DNA of 64,000 bases, from assembly GCA_964019335.1 (NCBI GenBank), contig OZ025725.1:1-64000 (forward strand), written 5' to 3'. The notes under the pieces are model-generated. The model saw only the letters and a program-made list of their open reading frames with translations. It ran no database searches and was not told the origin of the DNA. The translations under genes and the position numbers were made by a program. Position 1 is the stretch's first letter; each line of letters begins with the position of its first letter. Below are positions 1-10,933 of the stretch, piece after piece. The DNA is from Diplonema japonicum (taxonomy: Eukaryota > Euglenozoa > Diplonemea > Diplonemida > Diplonemidae).

Positions 1-432
1 GTATACACCACCACCTGATGCGTCTCCTCCCATTGAGCATCAGCATAGGACTCCACGGGACGGGACTCGACGGGACTCACGGGACTCTCCCCAACACTGT
101 CATTATTTTTGATAGTTTTGCAACTTTTTTTTTTTTTTTCCTTCTTTTTTTCTTGTCTCCTCACATTTTTTCGCACACCTAAGCCAAGCTGTTGTTTCTG
201 CTTTCCGCATCAAATCTTGTATTTGGATGTAATAGAAAAGGGGGGGAAATAATAAATAATATGTACAAGAGGAGGGTGTATGTTTATACAACCTGTGTAA
301 ACAGATCGGTTCCTTGCTTTCAGCGCCGTGTCCCTAATGTGTGCGATGTACAGCTCAACCCCTGCATCGCGCTGCCTGTTTGTTGCACATATTTTCATGT
401 TATCCCCCCCCCCACCTGAAAATAATATATAG
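1..432. repeat. Left arm of an inverted repeat pair (partner ~7521-7990)
   Basis: From about 90 to 432 this is the reverse complement of about 7521-7970. Both contain the stretch with CAACACTGTCATTATT / AATAATGACAGTGTTG and the pyrimidine block that reads as purine on the other arm. The first 90 bases carry short GGGACTC-type repeats like those at 7970-8040. No credible gene is present; the frames that stay open are low-complexity. Confidence 0.75.
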
Positions 433-2631
433 CAGTGATGGGTGAATCCGGTCCGGTCCGGTGTACCCATTTTACCGGACTGACCGGACTGACCGGATCG
501 GCCGGACTGACCGGACTGACCGGACTCAAAAATTTTCTGCAATTTTTGACACACCTGCAAACACTTTTTTTTCAAATATTTTTGGACAACGATTTTTTTT
601 TTTTTTGCCTTTTTTTTTTTTTTTTTTTCTTTTTCTTCTTCTTCATACCACAGACATGCACAGCTCCATCAAGCCATTTGCACCTATCTACTCTGGTGCA
701 CTGCAGCTGCAGGTATGTACAAATGTCCGGAAATGTTGTATTTGGATGTAATACAACCTAGCTGTGGTGATCGATGCGGAACACAGAAGAAGCTACAACC
801 CGGCCGCGGTGAGAGATATATGAGTTAAAGGACCTGCACAAGACTACTTGATTACAGGGGGTACACCACAGCCGAGTTGTAGCTTCTTCTGCGTTCCGTG
901 TCGTGTCCTTAATGTGTGTGGTGTTCAGCTCAACCCCAGCCGGGGCGTCCTGGGTAACCAAGATTCTGCTTGTGCAGGATTGGGTCGTTCCATTCCCTTC
1001 CGCCAAACTGAAAGTCGGAACTTGGCAGAATGGCAGAACCGGAACTTGGCGGAACAGGGAATTCCTTACTTTTTTTTTTGTTTTAACAATATTATTGTCG
1101 AGACTAAAACTAGTTGATGGCAGCGTAATGAGCTATTTTATTAGGTAAAATTCCGCTCGTGCGCACAAACAAATGGAGTGTCAAACTAGTTTTTCCCCCC
1201 CCCCCCTTTTTTTTCCTCTTTGCATCATCAAGGTTGAAAGTGGTGACTATATCACCACAACACTGACAGCACAATATTCCGTGTCGTGTCCTTAATGTGT
1301 GCAGTGTGCAGCTTAACACCAGCCATGGCCCTGGTAACTAAGATTCTGGGCCTGTGTAGTTTGCTGCCAGTTCATCACCCTGAGCATCTGCAATACGTTC
1401 CTCCACTCGGGCACAACCGGTGATGACCAACATGGAGGTCAACAGCGAACAACACATCTGATGTACTTCTTATATTTCCATATTTCTGTGATCCCCACCA
1501 CCAAATAACATGAAAGAAGTAAAGGAGACCAGTGACAGGGGGTGCACCTTGGCCGCTTCTGCGTTCCGTGTCGTGTCCTTAATGCATGCGGTGTGTAGCT
1601 CAACCCCAGCTGGTGCCCTAAGTAGTTTACTCACCCTGAGCATCTGCAATTTGTTCTTCCACTCAGGGTGCTACAGGTGATGACCGGCCAAGTGGATGGA
1701 GGAAATGCCTGTTCATCGTGTTGGCGGTGCCTGCACAAGAACTGTTAACTTGATACAGGGGGGCACTGCAGCTGAGTTGTAGCTTCTTCTGTGTTCTGTG
1801 TTGTGTCCTTAATGTGTGCAGTGTGCAGCTTAACCCCAGCCGTAGCAACCCGGGGTAACCAAGATTCTGCGCTCATGCAGTTTGCTGCCAATTCATCACC
1901 CTGAGCATCTGCATTATGTTCTCCACTTGGGCGCTACTGATGATGACCAACATGGAGGTCAACAGCAAACAACACATCTGATGTACTTCTTATATTTCCA
2001 TGTTATCCCCACCACCTGAATGATATATATATGAGTTAAAAGAGGCCGGTGTTGGTGGTGCCCTGCACAAGAACTGTCTGCTTGATTACAGGGGCGCACC
2101 GCAACCGAGTTGTAGCTTCTTCTGCATTCCGTGTCATGTCTTTAATGTGTGTGGTGTAGTTTGCTGCCTGTTTGTCACCCTAAGCATCTGCATTATGTTC
2201 TTCCACTCGGGAGCTACCGGTGATGACCGATGAGGAGGTCAACAGTGAACAACACATCTGATGTTTTTTCATGCTATCCCCACCACCTTTGGAATAATAT
2301 ACAAGAGTTAAAGGAGGCTGGTGTTGGCAGTGCCCTGCACAAGAACTGTCTACTTGATTACAGGGGGTGCACCGCAGCCGGGTTGTAGCTTCTTCTGCGT
2401 TCTGCATCGTGTCCTTAATCACTGCGGCCGAGTTGTAGCTTCTTCTGTGCTCCGTGTCGTGTCCTTAATGTGTGCGGGGTTCAGCTCAACCCTAGCCGGG
2501 GCGCCCTGGGTAACCAAGATTCTGCACTCGTGTGGTTTGCTCGGTGATGACCAATGAGGAGGTCAACAGTAAACAACACATCTGATGTTTTTCTTATATT
2601 TTCATGTTATCCCCACCACCTGAAAAAGAAG

Positions 2632-2664
<33 letters not shown>

Positions 2665-3003
2665 CTTCTTCGTTTCTCGTTGTTTTTGTTGTTGTTGTCG
2701 TCTCTCAGTACCTGTGTAACATCTTTTCTTGTAGACATCTGTTTATATGTTTGAACTCTGCAGCAAAAAAAAGGGGGGGATGTGGTGTTGTGGTTGTATC
2801 TTGTACGGTCCGGTTCAGTCCAGTCCAGTCCGGTCCGGTCCGGTCCGGTCTGGTCCAGTCCGGTCCGGTCCAGTCCGGTCCGGTCCAGTCTGGTCAGTCT
2901 GGTCAGTCCGGTCAGTCCGGCATAATTGGGTCGAAATTCACGCCAGATCCGGTCTGGTCCGGTCCAGTCCGGTCTAGTCCTAATTAGGATTCACCCATCA
3001 CTG
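433..3003. mobile_element. TIR DNA transposon copy A (non-autonomous, hAT-like ends)
   Basis: The two ends are perfect 17-bp inverted repeats: CAGTGATGGGTGAATCC at 433-449 and its complement at 2987-3003. Inside each end lie subterminal arrays of a GGACTGACC-type unit (about 465-525) and GGTCC/AGTCC-type units (about 2810-2980) that are themselves complementary, so the ends can fold back. The interior is built of shuffled copies of one repeat family and has no transposase ORF. The CAGTG...CACTG termini resemble hAT elements, but that assignment is by ends only. No target-site duplication is visible, because the right end runs straight into another, 5'-truncated copy. Confidence 0.75.
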
Positions 3004-4902
3004 ACTGACCGGACTGACTGGACTCAAAAATTTTCTGCAATTTTTGACACACCTGCAAACACTTTTTTTCCAAATATTTTTGGACAATGATTTTTTTTTT
3101 TTTTTTTTTTGCCTTTTTTTTTTTTTTTTTTTTTTTTCTTTTTCTTCTTCTTCATACCACAGACATGCACAGCTCCATCAAGCCATTTGCACCTATCTAC
3201 TCTGGTGCACTGCAGCTGCAGGTATGTACATATGTCCGGAAATGTTGTATTTGGATGTAATACAACCCGGCTGTGGTGATTGATGCGGAACACAGAAGAA
3301 GCTACAACCCGGCCGCGGTGAGAGATATATGAGTTAAAGGACCTGCACAAGACTACTTGATTACAGGGGGCACACCACAGCTGAGTTGTAGCTTCTTCTG
3401 CGTTCTGTGTTGTGTCCTTAATGTGTGTGGTGTTCAGCTCAACCCCAGCCGGGGCGTCCTGGGTAACCAAGATTCTGCTTGTGCAGGATTGGGTCGTTCC
3501 ATTCCCTTCCGCCAAACTGAAAGTCGGAACTTGGCAGAATGGCAGAACTGGAACTTGGCAGAACAGGGTAACCAAGATTCTGCGCTCATGCGGTTTGCTC
3601 AGTGATGACAGATGAGGAGGTCAACAGTGAACAACACATCTGATGTTTTTCTTATATGATAAAAGTTTTTTTTTTTTTTTTTTTTGTTTTACCAACAGTC
3701 AGCACCCCCATGCACACTGAAATTTTATTGTTTTTTTTTTCTTCTTTTTTTTTTTTTTGTGTACATTGTGCACCAGGAGGTGCATTGTGACACCTGCTTC
3801 TCCCTGTGCAGCATAGTGGTACATGTTATAAAACACGTGCTGTGTTGTGCACCCTGTGTTGCATACATCAATTCCTTACTTTTTTTTTTGTTTTAACAAT
3901 ATTATTGTCGAGACTAAAAACTAGTTGATGGCAGCATAATGAGCTATTTTATTAGGTAAAATTCCGCTTGTGCACACAAACAAATGGAGTGCCAAACTAG
4001 TTTTTTTTCCCCCCCCTTTTTTTTTCCTCTTTGCATCATCAAGGTTGAAAGTGGTGACTATATCACCACAACACTGACAGCACAATATTCCGTGTCGTGT
4101 CCTTAATGTGTGCAGTGTGCAGCTCAACACCAGCCATGGCCCTGGTAACTAAGATTCTGGGCCTGTGTAGTTTGCTGCCAGTTCATCACCCTGAGCATCT
4201 GCAATACGTTCCTCCACTCGGGCACAACCGGTGATGACCAACATGGAGGTCAACAGTGAACAACACATCTGATGTACTTCTTATATTTCCATATTTCTGT
4301 GATCCCCACCACCAAATAACATGAAAGAGGTAAAGGAGACCAGTGACAGGGGTGCACCTTGGCCGCTTCTGCATTCCATGTCGTGTCCTTAATGCATGCG
4401 GTGTGCAGCTCAACCCCAGCTGGTGCCCTAAGTAGTTTACTCACCCTGAGCATCTGCAATTTGTTCTTCCACTCAGTGCTACAGGTGATGACCGGCCAAG
4501 TGGATGGAGGAAATGCCTGTTCGTTGTGTTGGTGGTGCCTGCACAAGAACTGTTAACTTGATACAGGGGGGCACTGCAGCTGAGTTGTAGCTTCTTCTGT
4601 GTTCTGTGTTGTGTTCTTAATGTGTGCAGTGTGCAGCTTAACCCCAGCCGTAGCAACCCAGGGTAACCAAGATTCTGCACTCATGCAGTTTGCTGCCAAT
4701 TCATCACCCTGAGCATCTGCATTATGTTCTCCACTTGGGTGCTACTGGTGATGACCAACATGGAGGTCTACAGCAAACAACACATCTGATGTACTTCTTA
4801 TATTTCCATGTTATCCCCACCACCTGAATGATATATATATGAGTTAAAAGAGGCTGGTGTTGGTGGCGCCCTGCACAAGAACTGTCTGCTTGATTACAGG
4901 CA
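3004..4902. repeat. Truncated second copy of the element-A interior
   Basis: 3004-3575 repeats about 505-1060, and 3868-4902 repeats about 1060-2085, with only scattered substitutions. The two parts are separated by a poly-T and CA/GT-rich stretch at 3665-3867 that recurs in inverted orientation at about 6830-6990. It reads as a partial or rearranged transposon copy. No coding capacity is supported. Confidence 0.7.
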
Positions 4903-5560
4903 GGTAGACCAAGTTTTGCCATGGTATCACAAAGCTGGTATGGGTTGTGGTTTATTGTCTTTATGGCCTCAAGACGATAAACCTGTTCATCTTCCACATT
5001 TGGGGGGAAGTGGTGCAGGTACCCAGGATCCTGTGCATACTCACACGAAACAGCAACACCTGGCAAGATGCCAACAATCTTCCCATCCCAGACAGAAACC
5101 ATGTTGTCCTGTGTCACTTTAGGAATTTTCCTTAGGGTCTAAATGGCCACCTGAAAATCACAAAATCAAGCTTCATTTTAGAATGGTATTTTTGGAATTT
5201 TGGCCTAATAAGCAAAATGCTCCTTGAAGTAGGTTTCCCAACACTCATTACCGTTTTTTTGCACTTGGGCCCTGCAGGCCCTCATGCAAAAAATTCGGGA
5301 ACTTGAGTTAAATAATGACTCATTATTTGTTGGCAATAAATAGCTATTTTTTCTTCAAGGAATCAACTTTCTTCTGAAAATTTAAGATTCATATCATTCT
5401 ACCACCTTGTAACTCACTTTTCAGGAAACACACAATTTCATACATTTGAATTTATTCTTTAGTTTTTTTCTGAACCTATTTAACCATCTATCAACGAGTG
5501 TCTATATATAGATGATTTGAAAAAAATCTTTTACGCAAAGGGCTTTCCCTTTGGAAAAAA
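4903..5560. other. AT-rich foreign-looking insert inside the repeat block
   Basis: This stretch breaks the repeat family abruptly after the CTTGATTACAGG motif and lacks the homopolymers and family motifs of its neighbours. The left part (about 4903-5120) stays open on the minus strand for about 70 codons of ordinary composition (containing VSVWDGKIVGILPG) before entering repeat sequence. Upstream of it, at about 5140, an in-frame stop closes the frame. I do not recognise the peptide; it could be an eroded exon or a transposase relic. The right part (5140-5530) is AT-rich without an ORF. See findings. Confidence 0.5.
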
Positions 5561-6186
5561 AAAAAAAAAATGGGGGAAAAAAAAAGAGAAAAAAATCCTT
5601 GATCATTGATGTGTTTACCTTTTTTTTTTTTTTTTCCCTTCTTTTTTTCTTGTCTTCTCACATTTTTTCATGCACACCTAAGCCAAGCTGTTGTTTCTGC
5701 TTCCATGTTGTATTTGGATGTAATAGAAAACAGGGGAAATAATAATATATGAGTTAAAGGAGGCTGGTGTTGGTGGCACCCTGCACAAGAACTGTCTACT
5801 TGATTACAGGGGGTGTGCTGCAGCTGGGTTGTAGCTTCTTCTGCATTCCACATTGTGTCCTTAATGCATGCGGTGGACAGCTCAACCCCAGGTTGGTGCA
5901 TCCCAGGTAACCAAGATTCTGCACTCATGCAGTTTGCTGCCTGTTCGTCACCCTGAGCATCTGCATCATGTTCTTCCACTCGGGCACAACCGGTGATGAC
6001 CAACAAGGAGGTCAACAGCGAACAACACACTCACACTATCACCGTGGCTGAGTTGTAGCTTTTTGTGTTCCACATCATTTCCTTAATCACAATGGCCAGA
6101 CAGCCGGGTTGTAGCTTCTTCTGCATTCTGTGTTGTGTCCTTAATGTGTGTGGTGTTCAGCTCAACCCCAGCCGGGGTGCCCCAGG
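5561..6186. repeat. Mixed repeat fragments
   Basis: The block contains A-runs, then a T-run block resembling 120-240 in inverted context, followed by plus-strand copies of the dispersed unit that carries GTTGTAGCTTCTTCTGC and GTGTCCTTAATG (at about 5827, 6050 and 6107). No gene is supported. Confidence 0.65.
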
Positions 6187-6583
6187 CATGTGTGTCGAAA
6201 ATTTGCAGTGTTGGGTGGTTTGTGGGCCAGACCAGTGTTGGTCCAGACCCTTGAGGGACTCAGGGGACTCCAAGGGACAGGACAGGAGTCCCCTGAAATT
6301 TTCAGGGGTCTGGAGGGGACTCAGGGGACTGGAGGGACTCAAGGGACTCAGGGGTCTGGAGGGGACTCAGGGGACTGGAGGGACTCAAGGGACTCAGGGG
6401 TCTGGAGGGGACTCAGGGGACTCTTGGGACCAAAAAATTTCTTTGTGTTTTTTGTGTCACAAAGGCCCAAATTTAGGCTGGGGCTTGCATTTTTTTGGTA
6501 CTTTTGGTTTCAAAGGTTCAAAAAAAGAGGTCCTAGGTTTGGGTGGGATGTGAGGCAAGGCTCATACTACCTTGTTGTGACTA

Positions 6584-6615
<32 letters not shown>

Positions 6616-6682
6616 GTCAGGGGGTTTGGAGACCTGCTTTGAAAAAAATATTAAAAAGAGGCCTTTGCATGAAAAGTACAAT

Positions 6683-6729
<47 letters not shown>

Positions 6730-6812
6730 AAAAGGGATGGGCAGTGTTGGCCAGACTGGTGGTCTGAGGGTCTGGCCCACAAACCACCCCAACACCACAA
6801 ATTTTCGACCAC
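6187..6812. mobile_element. Short TIR element C (MITE-like), about 626 bp
   Basis: About 45 bp at the left end (6187-6231, with GTCGAAAATTTG, TGTTGGG and GTTTGTGGGCCAGACC) recur as an imperfect reverse complement at the right end (6768-6812). The interior holds a 46-bp minisatellite (6303-6430) and poly-A runs, and has no transposase. An inverted, partly diverged copy of its interior lies at about 8020-8512. No target-site duplication could be fixed by eye. Confidence 0.6.
6303..6430. repeat. 46-bp minisatellite, about 2.5-3 copies
   Basis: The unit is GGGGTCTGGAGGGGACTCAG continuing into GGGACTGGAGGGACTCAAGGGACTCA, in near-identical direct copies. It is itself built of GGGACT-type sub-units. 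The reverse-strand counterpart is at about 8365-8450. Confidence 0.8.
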
Positions 6813-7134
6813 ACCATATTTCACATACCTGATGTTCCACATGATGTATGCAACACAGGGTGCACAACACAGCATGTGTTTTATAACATGTACCACTATG
6901 CTGCACAGGGAAAAGCAGGTGTCACAATGTGCACCTCCTGGTGCACAATATACAAAAAAAAAAAACCTTTTATCTTCTTTTTCAGGTGGTGGGGATAACA
7001 TGAAAATATAAGAAAAACATCAGATGTGTTGTTCACTGTTGACCTCCTCATCTGTCATCACTGAGCAAACAACACGAGTGCAGAATCTTGGTTACCTGGG
7101 GTGCCCTGGCTGGGTTGAGCTGAACACCACACAC
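6813..7134. repeat. Inverted copies of the dispersed repeat
   Basis: 6830-6990 is the reverse complement of about 3665-3870 (the block with the CACCTCCTGGTGCAC palindrome). 6985-7134 is the reverse complement of the unit seen at 3590-3660 and 2425-2560 (GAGGAGGTCAACAGTGAACA and neighbours). No gene is present. Confidence 0.65.
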
Positions 7135-7437
7135 ATTAAGGACACAACACAGAATGCAGAAGAAGCTACAACCTGGCCATCCAGCCATCGTGATTAAGGA
7201 AATGACACAGAACACAAAAAGCTACAACTCGGCCACGGTGATTAAGGACACGATGCAGAATGCAGAAGAAGCTACAACCCAGCCATGGTGGTTAAGGAAA
7301 TGACACGGAATGCAAGAAGTTACAACCTGGCTGCAGTGATTAAGGGCATGATGTGGAATGCAGAAGAAGCTACATCCCGGCCACGGTGATTAAGGACACG
7401 ATGCAGAATGCAGAAGAAGCTACAACTCGGCTGTGGT
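7135..7437. repeat. Tandem array of a ~47-bp unit, about 6 copies
   Basis: Direct iterations of a unit containing GTGATTAAGGACACGATGCAG and AATGCAGAAGAAGCTACAAC. It is the minus-strand form of the core motif that occurs singly, more than fifteen times, elsewhere in the first 10.9 kb. Copies differ by a few bases, so the array is old or gene-converted. Confidence 0.75.
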
Positions 7438-7990
7438 GTGCCCCCCTGTAATCAAGTAGACAGTTCTTGTGCAGGTTGCTGCCAACACCAGCCTCCTTTA
7501 ATTTATATATTTATCTCCTATATATTATTTTCAGGTGGGGGGGGGACAACATGAAAATATGTGCAACAAACAGGCAGTGTGATGCAGGGGTTGAGCTGTA
7601 CATCACACGCATTAGGGGCACAGTGCTGAAAGCAAGGAACCAATCTGTTTACACAGGTTGTATAAACATACACACCCTCCTCTTGTACATATTATTTATT
7701 ATTTCCCCCCTTTTCTATTACATCCAAGTACAACATTTGATGTGGAAAGCAGAAACAGCTTGGCTTAGGTGTGTGAAAAAATGTGAGAAGACAAGAAAAA
7801 AAGAAGGAAAAAAAAAAAAAAAAAAGGTAAACACATCATGTATGTCAAAAAAAATCAAGGATTTTTTTCTCTTTTTTTTTTCCCCATTTTTTTTTTTTTT
7901 TTTTTTTTTCCAAAGGGAAAAAAAGAAAAAAAAAAAAGTTGCAAAACTATCAAAAATAATGACAGTGTTGGGGAGAGTCCCATGAGTCCC
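7438..7990. repeat. Right arm of the inverted repeat pair (partner 90-432)
   Basis: It begins with family sequence (GTAATCAAGTAGACAGTTCTTG). From about 7521 it is the reverse complement of 90-432, ending at the CAGTGTTGGGGAGAGTCCC junction at about 7965. The two arms are about 7 kb apart and share the same flank next to the CAGTGTTGG end, so flank and end were duplicated together. Confidence 0.7.
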
Positions 7991-8520
7991 GTCCAGGCCC
8001 GTATTCCGTTTTAGGGGACGGGACAGGACTGACCAACACTGGCCAGACCCCTCAGACCACCAGTCTGGCCAACATTGCCCATCCAACCCCCCCTTTTTTT
8101 TTTGCATTGTACTTTTCTTGCAAAGGCCTCTTTTTAATATTTTTTTCAAAGCAGGTCTCCAAACCCCCTGCCATTTTTTTAATTTTTTTTTTTTTTTTTT
8201 CTTTTTTACATAGTCACAAGGTAATATGAGCCTTGCCTCACATCCCACCCAAACCTAGGACCTCTTTTTTTGAACTTTTGAAACCAAAAGTACCAAAAAA
8301 ATGCAAGCCCCAGCCTAAATTTGGGCCTTTGTGACACAAAAAACACAAAGAAATTTTTTGGTCCCAAGAGTCCCCTGAGTCCCCTCCAGACCCCTGAGTC
8401 CCTTGAGTCCCTCCAGTCCCCTGAGTCCCCTCCAGACCCCTGAAAATTTCAGGGGACTCCTGTCCCTTGGAGTCCCTTGGAGTCCCCTGAGTCCCTCAAG
8501 GGTCTGGACCAACACTGCCC
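7991..8520. repeat. Inverted copy of element C interior
   Basis: It reads as the reverse complement of about 6225-6775. The order is the CCAGTCTGGCC block, the T-run, the stretch with CACATCCCACCCAAACCTAGG, then CCCAAATTT and the CTCCAGACCCCTGA minisatellite. Differences are mostly homopolymer lengths. Confidence 0.7.
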
Positions 8521-8662
8521 TGATCCCCAAACAGAGAGTGTACCATCCTGTTTCTCACAGAAACAGAGAACCTACCCCTCCCCACCACAGTAGCCAACCA
8601 ATCAGACACAGCAGTGTGAAACAAAAAGCCCCCTTCCCCCCATCTATCTGAAGGGTTCAGGG
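8521..8662. other. Target DNA flanking the 8663-10926 insertion (left side)
   Basis: Non-repetitive sequence of mixed composition ends in TTCAGGG at 8656-8662, which recurs immediately after the element at 10927-10933. I see no gene in it. Confidence 0.5.
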
Positions 8663-10597
8663 CAGTGATGGGTGAATCCAGTCCAGTCTGGTGTACCCAA
8701 TTTACCAGACTGACCAGACTGACTGGATTGGCTGGACTGACTGGATCAGCTGGACTGACCAGACTGACCAGACTCGAAAATTTTCTGCAATTTTTGACAC
8801 ACCTGCAAACACTTTTTTTTCAAATATTTTTGAACAATGATTTTTTTTCCTTTTTTTTTTTCAGTTCGCATCACCCTCAACGGAGAGTCCCTTATCCCAT
8901 TACATCGAACAAGGAGGTGGCTTCACCAGGTCAGGTAAGTAGCCTCCCCACGGCATCGTGCCAGTGAAGCAAGCCTCCCACAACTCTCCAGTTGGTGTTT
9001 AATTGCTTCTGTGGCCCCTCTCCCTATTTCAATTTCCAAGATTTCTTTACCTCTCCACTTTTACTTTCTACAGGACCACAGGGGACTTGGGAGGCTTTGG
9101 GGCGAAGTTTCACAAGGGTGGCCACTGTGTCACATACTGCATGGCACCACTAAAATCGAGACAACTTTTTTTTCTTCTTCTTCTTCTTCTTCTTTGTACC
9201 ACAGACATGCACAGCTCCATCAAGCCATTTGCACCTATCTACTCTGGTGCACTGCAGCTGCAGGTATGTACATATGTCCGGAAATGTTGTATTTGGATGT
9301 AATACAACCCGGCTGTGGTGATCGATGCAGAACACAGAAGAAGCTACAACCCGGCCGCGGTGAGAGATATATGAGTTAAAGGACCTGCACAAGACTACTT
9401 GATTACAGGGGGTACACCACAGCCGAGTTGTAGCTTCTTCTGCGTTCCGTGTCGTGTCCTTAATGTGTGCGGTGTTCAGCTCAACCCCAGCTGGGGCGTC
9501 CTGGGTAACCAAGATTCTGCTCGTGCAGGGGTGGGTCGTTCCGTTCCCTTCCGCCAAACTGAAAGTCGGAACTTGGTGGAATGGCAGAACCGGAACTTGG
9601 TGGAACAGGGAATTCCTTACCTTTTTTTTTTGTTTTAACAATATTATTGTCGAGACTAAAAACTAGTTGATGGCAGCGTAATGAGCTATTTTATTAGGTA
9701 AAATTCCGCTCGTGCACACAAACAAATGGAGTGCCAAACTAGTTTCCCCCCCCCCTTTTTTTTTCCTCTTTGCATCATCAAGGTTGAAAGTGGTGACTAT
9801 ATCACCACAACACTGACAGCACAATATTCCGTGTTGTGTCCTTAATGTGTGCAGTGTGCAGCTCAACACCAGAGCATCTGCAATACGTTCCTCCACTCGG
9901 GCGCTACCAGTGATGACCGACGTGGAGGTCAACAGCAAACAACACATCTGATGTACTTCTTATATTTCCATGTTATCTCCACCACCTGAATGATATATAT
10001 ATATGAGTTAAAAGAGGCCGGTGTTGGTGGCGCCCTGCACAAGAACTGTCTGCTTGATTACAGGGGGCACACCGCAACCAAGTTGTAGCTTCTTCTGCAT
10101 TCCGTGTCATGTCTTTAATGTGTGTGGTGTACAGCTCAACCCCAGTGTCCCAGGTAACCAAGATTCGGCGCTTGTGCAGTTTGCTGCCTGTTTGCCACCC
10201 TGAGCATCTGCATTATGTTCTTCCACTCGGGAGCTACCGGTGATGACCGATGTGGAGGTCAACAGCGAACAACACATCTGATGTTTTTTCATGCTATCCC
10301 CACCACCTTTGGAATAATATACAAGAGTTAAAGGAGGCCGGTGTTGGCAGTGCCCTGCACAAGAACTGTCTACTTGATTACAGGGGGGCACCACAGCCGG
10401 GTTGTAGCTTCTTCTGTGTTCTGTGTCGTGTCCTTAATGTGTGCGGTGTTCAGCTCAACCCTAGCCGGGGCGCCCCGGGTAACCAAGATTCTGCACTCAT
10501 GCGGTTTGCTCGGTGATGACCGATGAGGAGGTCAACAGCGAACACATCTGATGTTGTTCTTATATTTTCATGTTATCCCCACCACCTGAAAAAGAAG

Positions 10598-10635
<38 letters not shown>

Positions 10636-10926
10636 CTTCGTTTCTCGTTGTTGCTGTTGTTGTTGTCGTCTCTCAGTACCTGTGTAACATCTTTTCTTGT
10701 AGACATCTGTTTATACGTTTGAACTCTGCAGCAAAAAAAAAGGGGGAGGGGATGTGGTGTTGTGGTTGTATCTTGTCCGGTCCGGTTCAGTCCAGTCCAG
10801 TCCGATCCAGTCCAGTCCGGTCTGGTCCAGTCTGGTCAGTCCGGTCAGTCCGGCATAATTGGGTCGAAATTCACGCCGGATCCGGTCCAGTCCGGTCTAG
10901 TCCCAATTAGGATTCACCCATCACTG
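8663..10926. mobile_element. TIR DNA transposon copy B with target-site duplication (non-autonomous, hAT-like)
   Basis: Perfect 17-bp terminal inverted repeats lie at 8663-8679 (CAGTGATGGGTGAATCC) and 10910-10926. TTCAGGG flanks the element directly on both sides (8656-8662, 10927-10933). Counting the shared G, the duplication can also be read as 8 bp, GTTCAGGG, the size typical of hAT elements. Subterminal CTGACCAGA-type and GGTCCAGTC-type arrays mirror each other. The interior from about 9165 matches copy A from about 640 onward, whereas 8865-9165 is unique and looks like a captured gene fragment. No transposase ORF is present, so it must move in trans if at all. Confidence 0.85.
8865..9165 (+). 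pseudogene. Captured gene fragment (exon-intron-exon) inside transposon B
   Basis: A T-rich tract ending in CAG at 8864 precedes an open 70-nt segment (8865-8934). A consensus donor GTAAGT at 8935 and a pyrimidine-rich TTTCTACAG at 9073 bound a likely 139-nt intron. Open sequence continues from 9074 to about 9165 before a T-run. In one frame the first segment reads VRITLNGESLIPLHR, vaguely like reverse-transcriptase C-terminal sequence, but I cannot assign a family. The sequence is absent from copy A, which suggests capture of host or retroelement DNA. It is too short to be functional. Confidence 0.4.
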
Positions 10927-10933
10927 TTCAGGG

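Noticed and set aside
435-761. Open frames with Thr-Gly-Leu repeats (TGLTGLTG) in the first kb
   Set aside because: They are translations of the subterminal GGACTGACC array plus a T-run; they occur on both strands and in all copies.
6065-6588. Frames of 146-162 codons over 6065-6588
   Set aside because: Translation of the 46-bp minisatellite and repeat; no start context, no family, present inverted at 8315-8530.
6840-6945. Palindromic CACCTCCTGGTGCACA region as a CRISPR-like or regulatory array
   Set aside because: It is an inverted copy of 3760-3860 and occurs only twice; no regular spacers.
7467-8248. Frames of ~175 codons on either strand
   Set aside because: Made of Lys or Phe homopolymers and inverted-repeat sequence; closed by frame changes in the sister copies.
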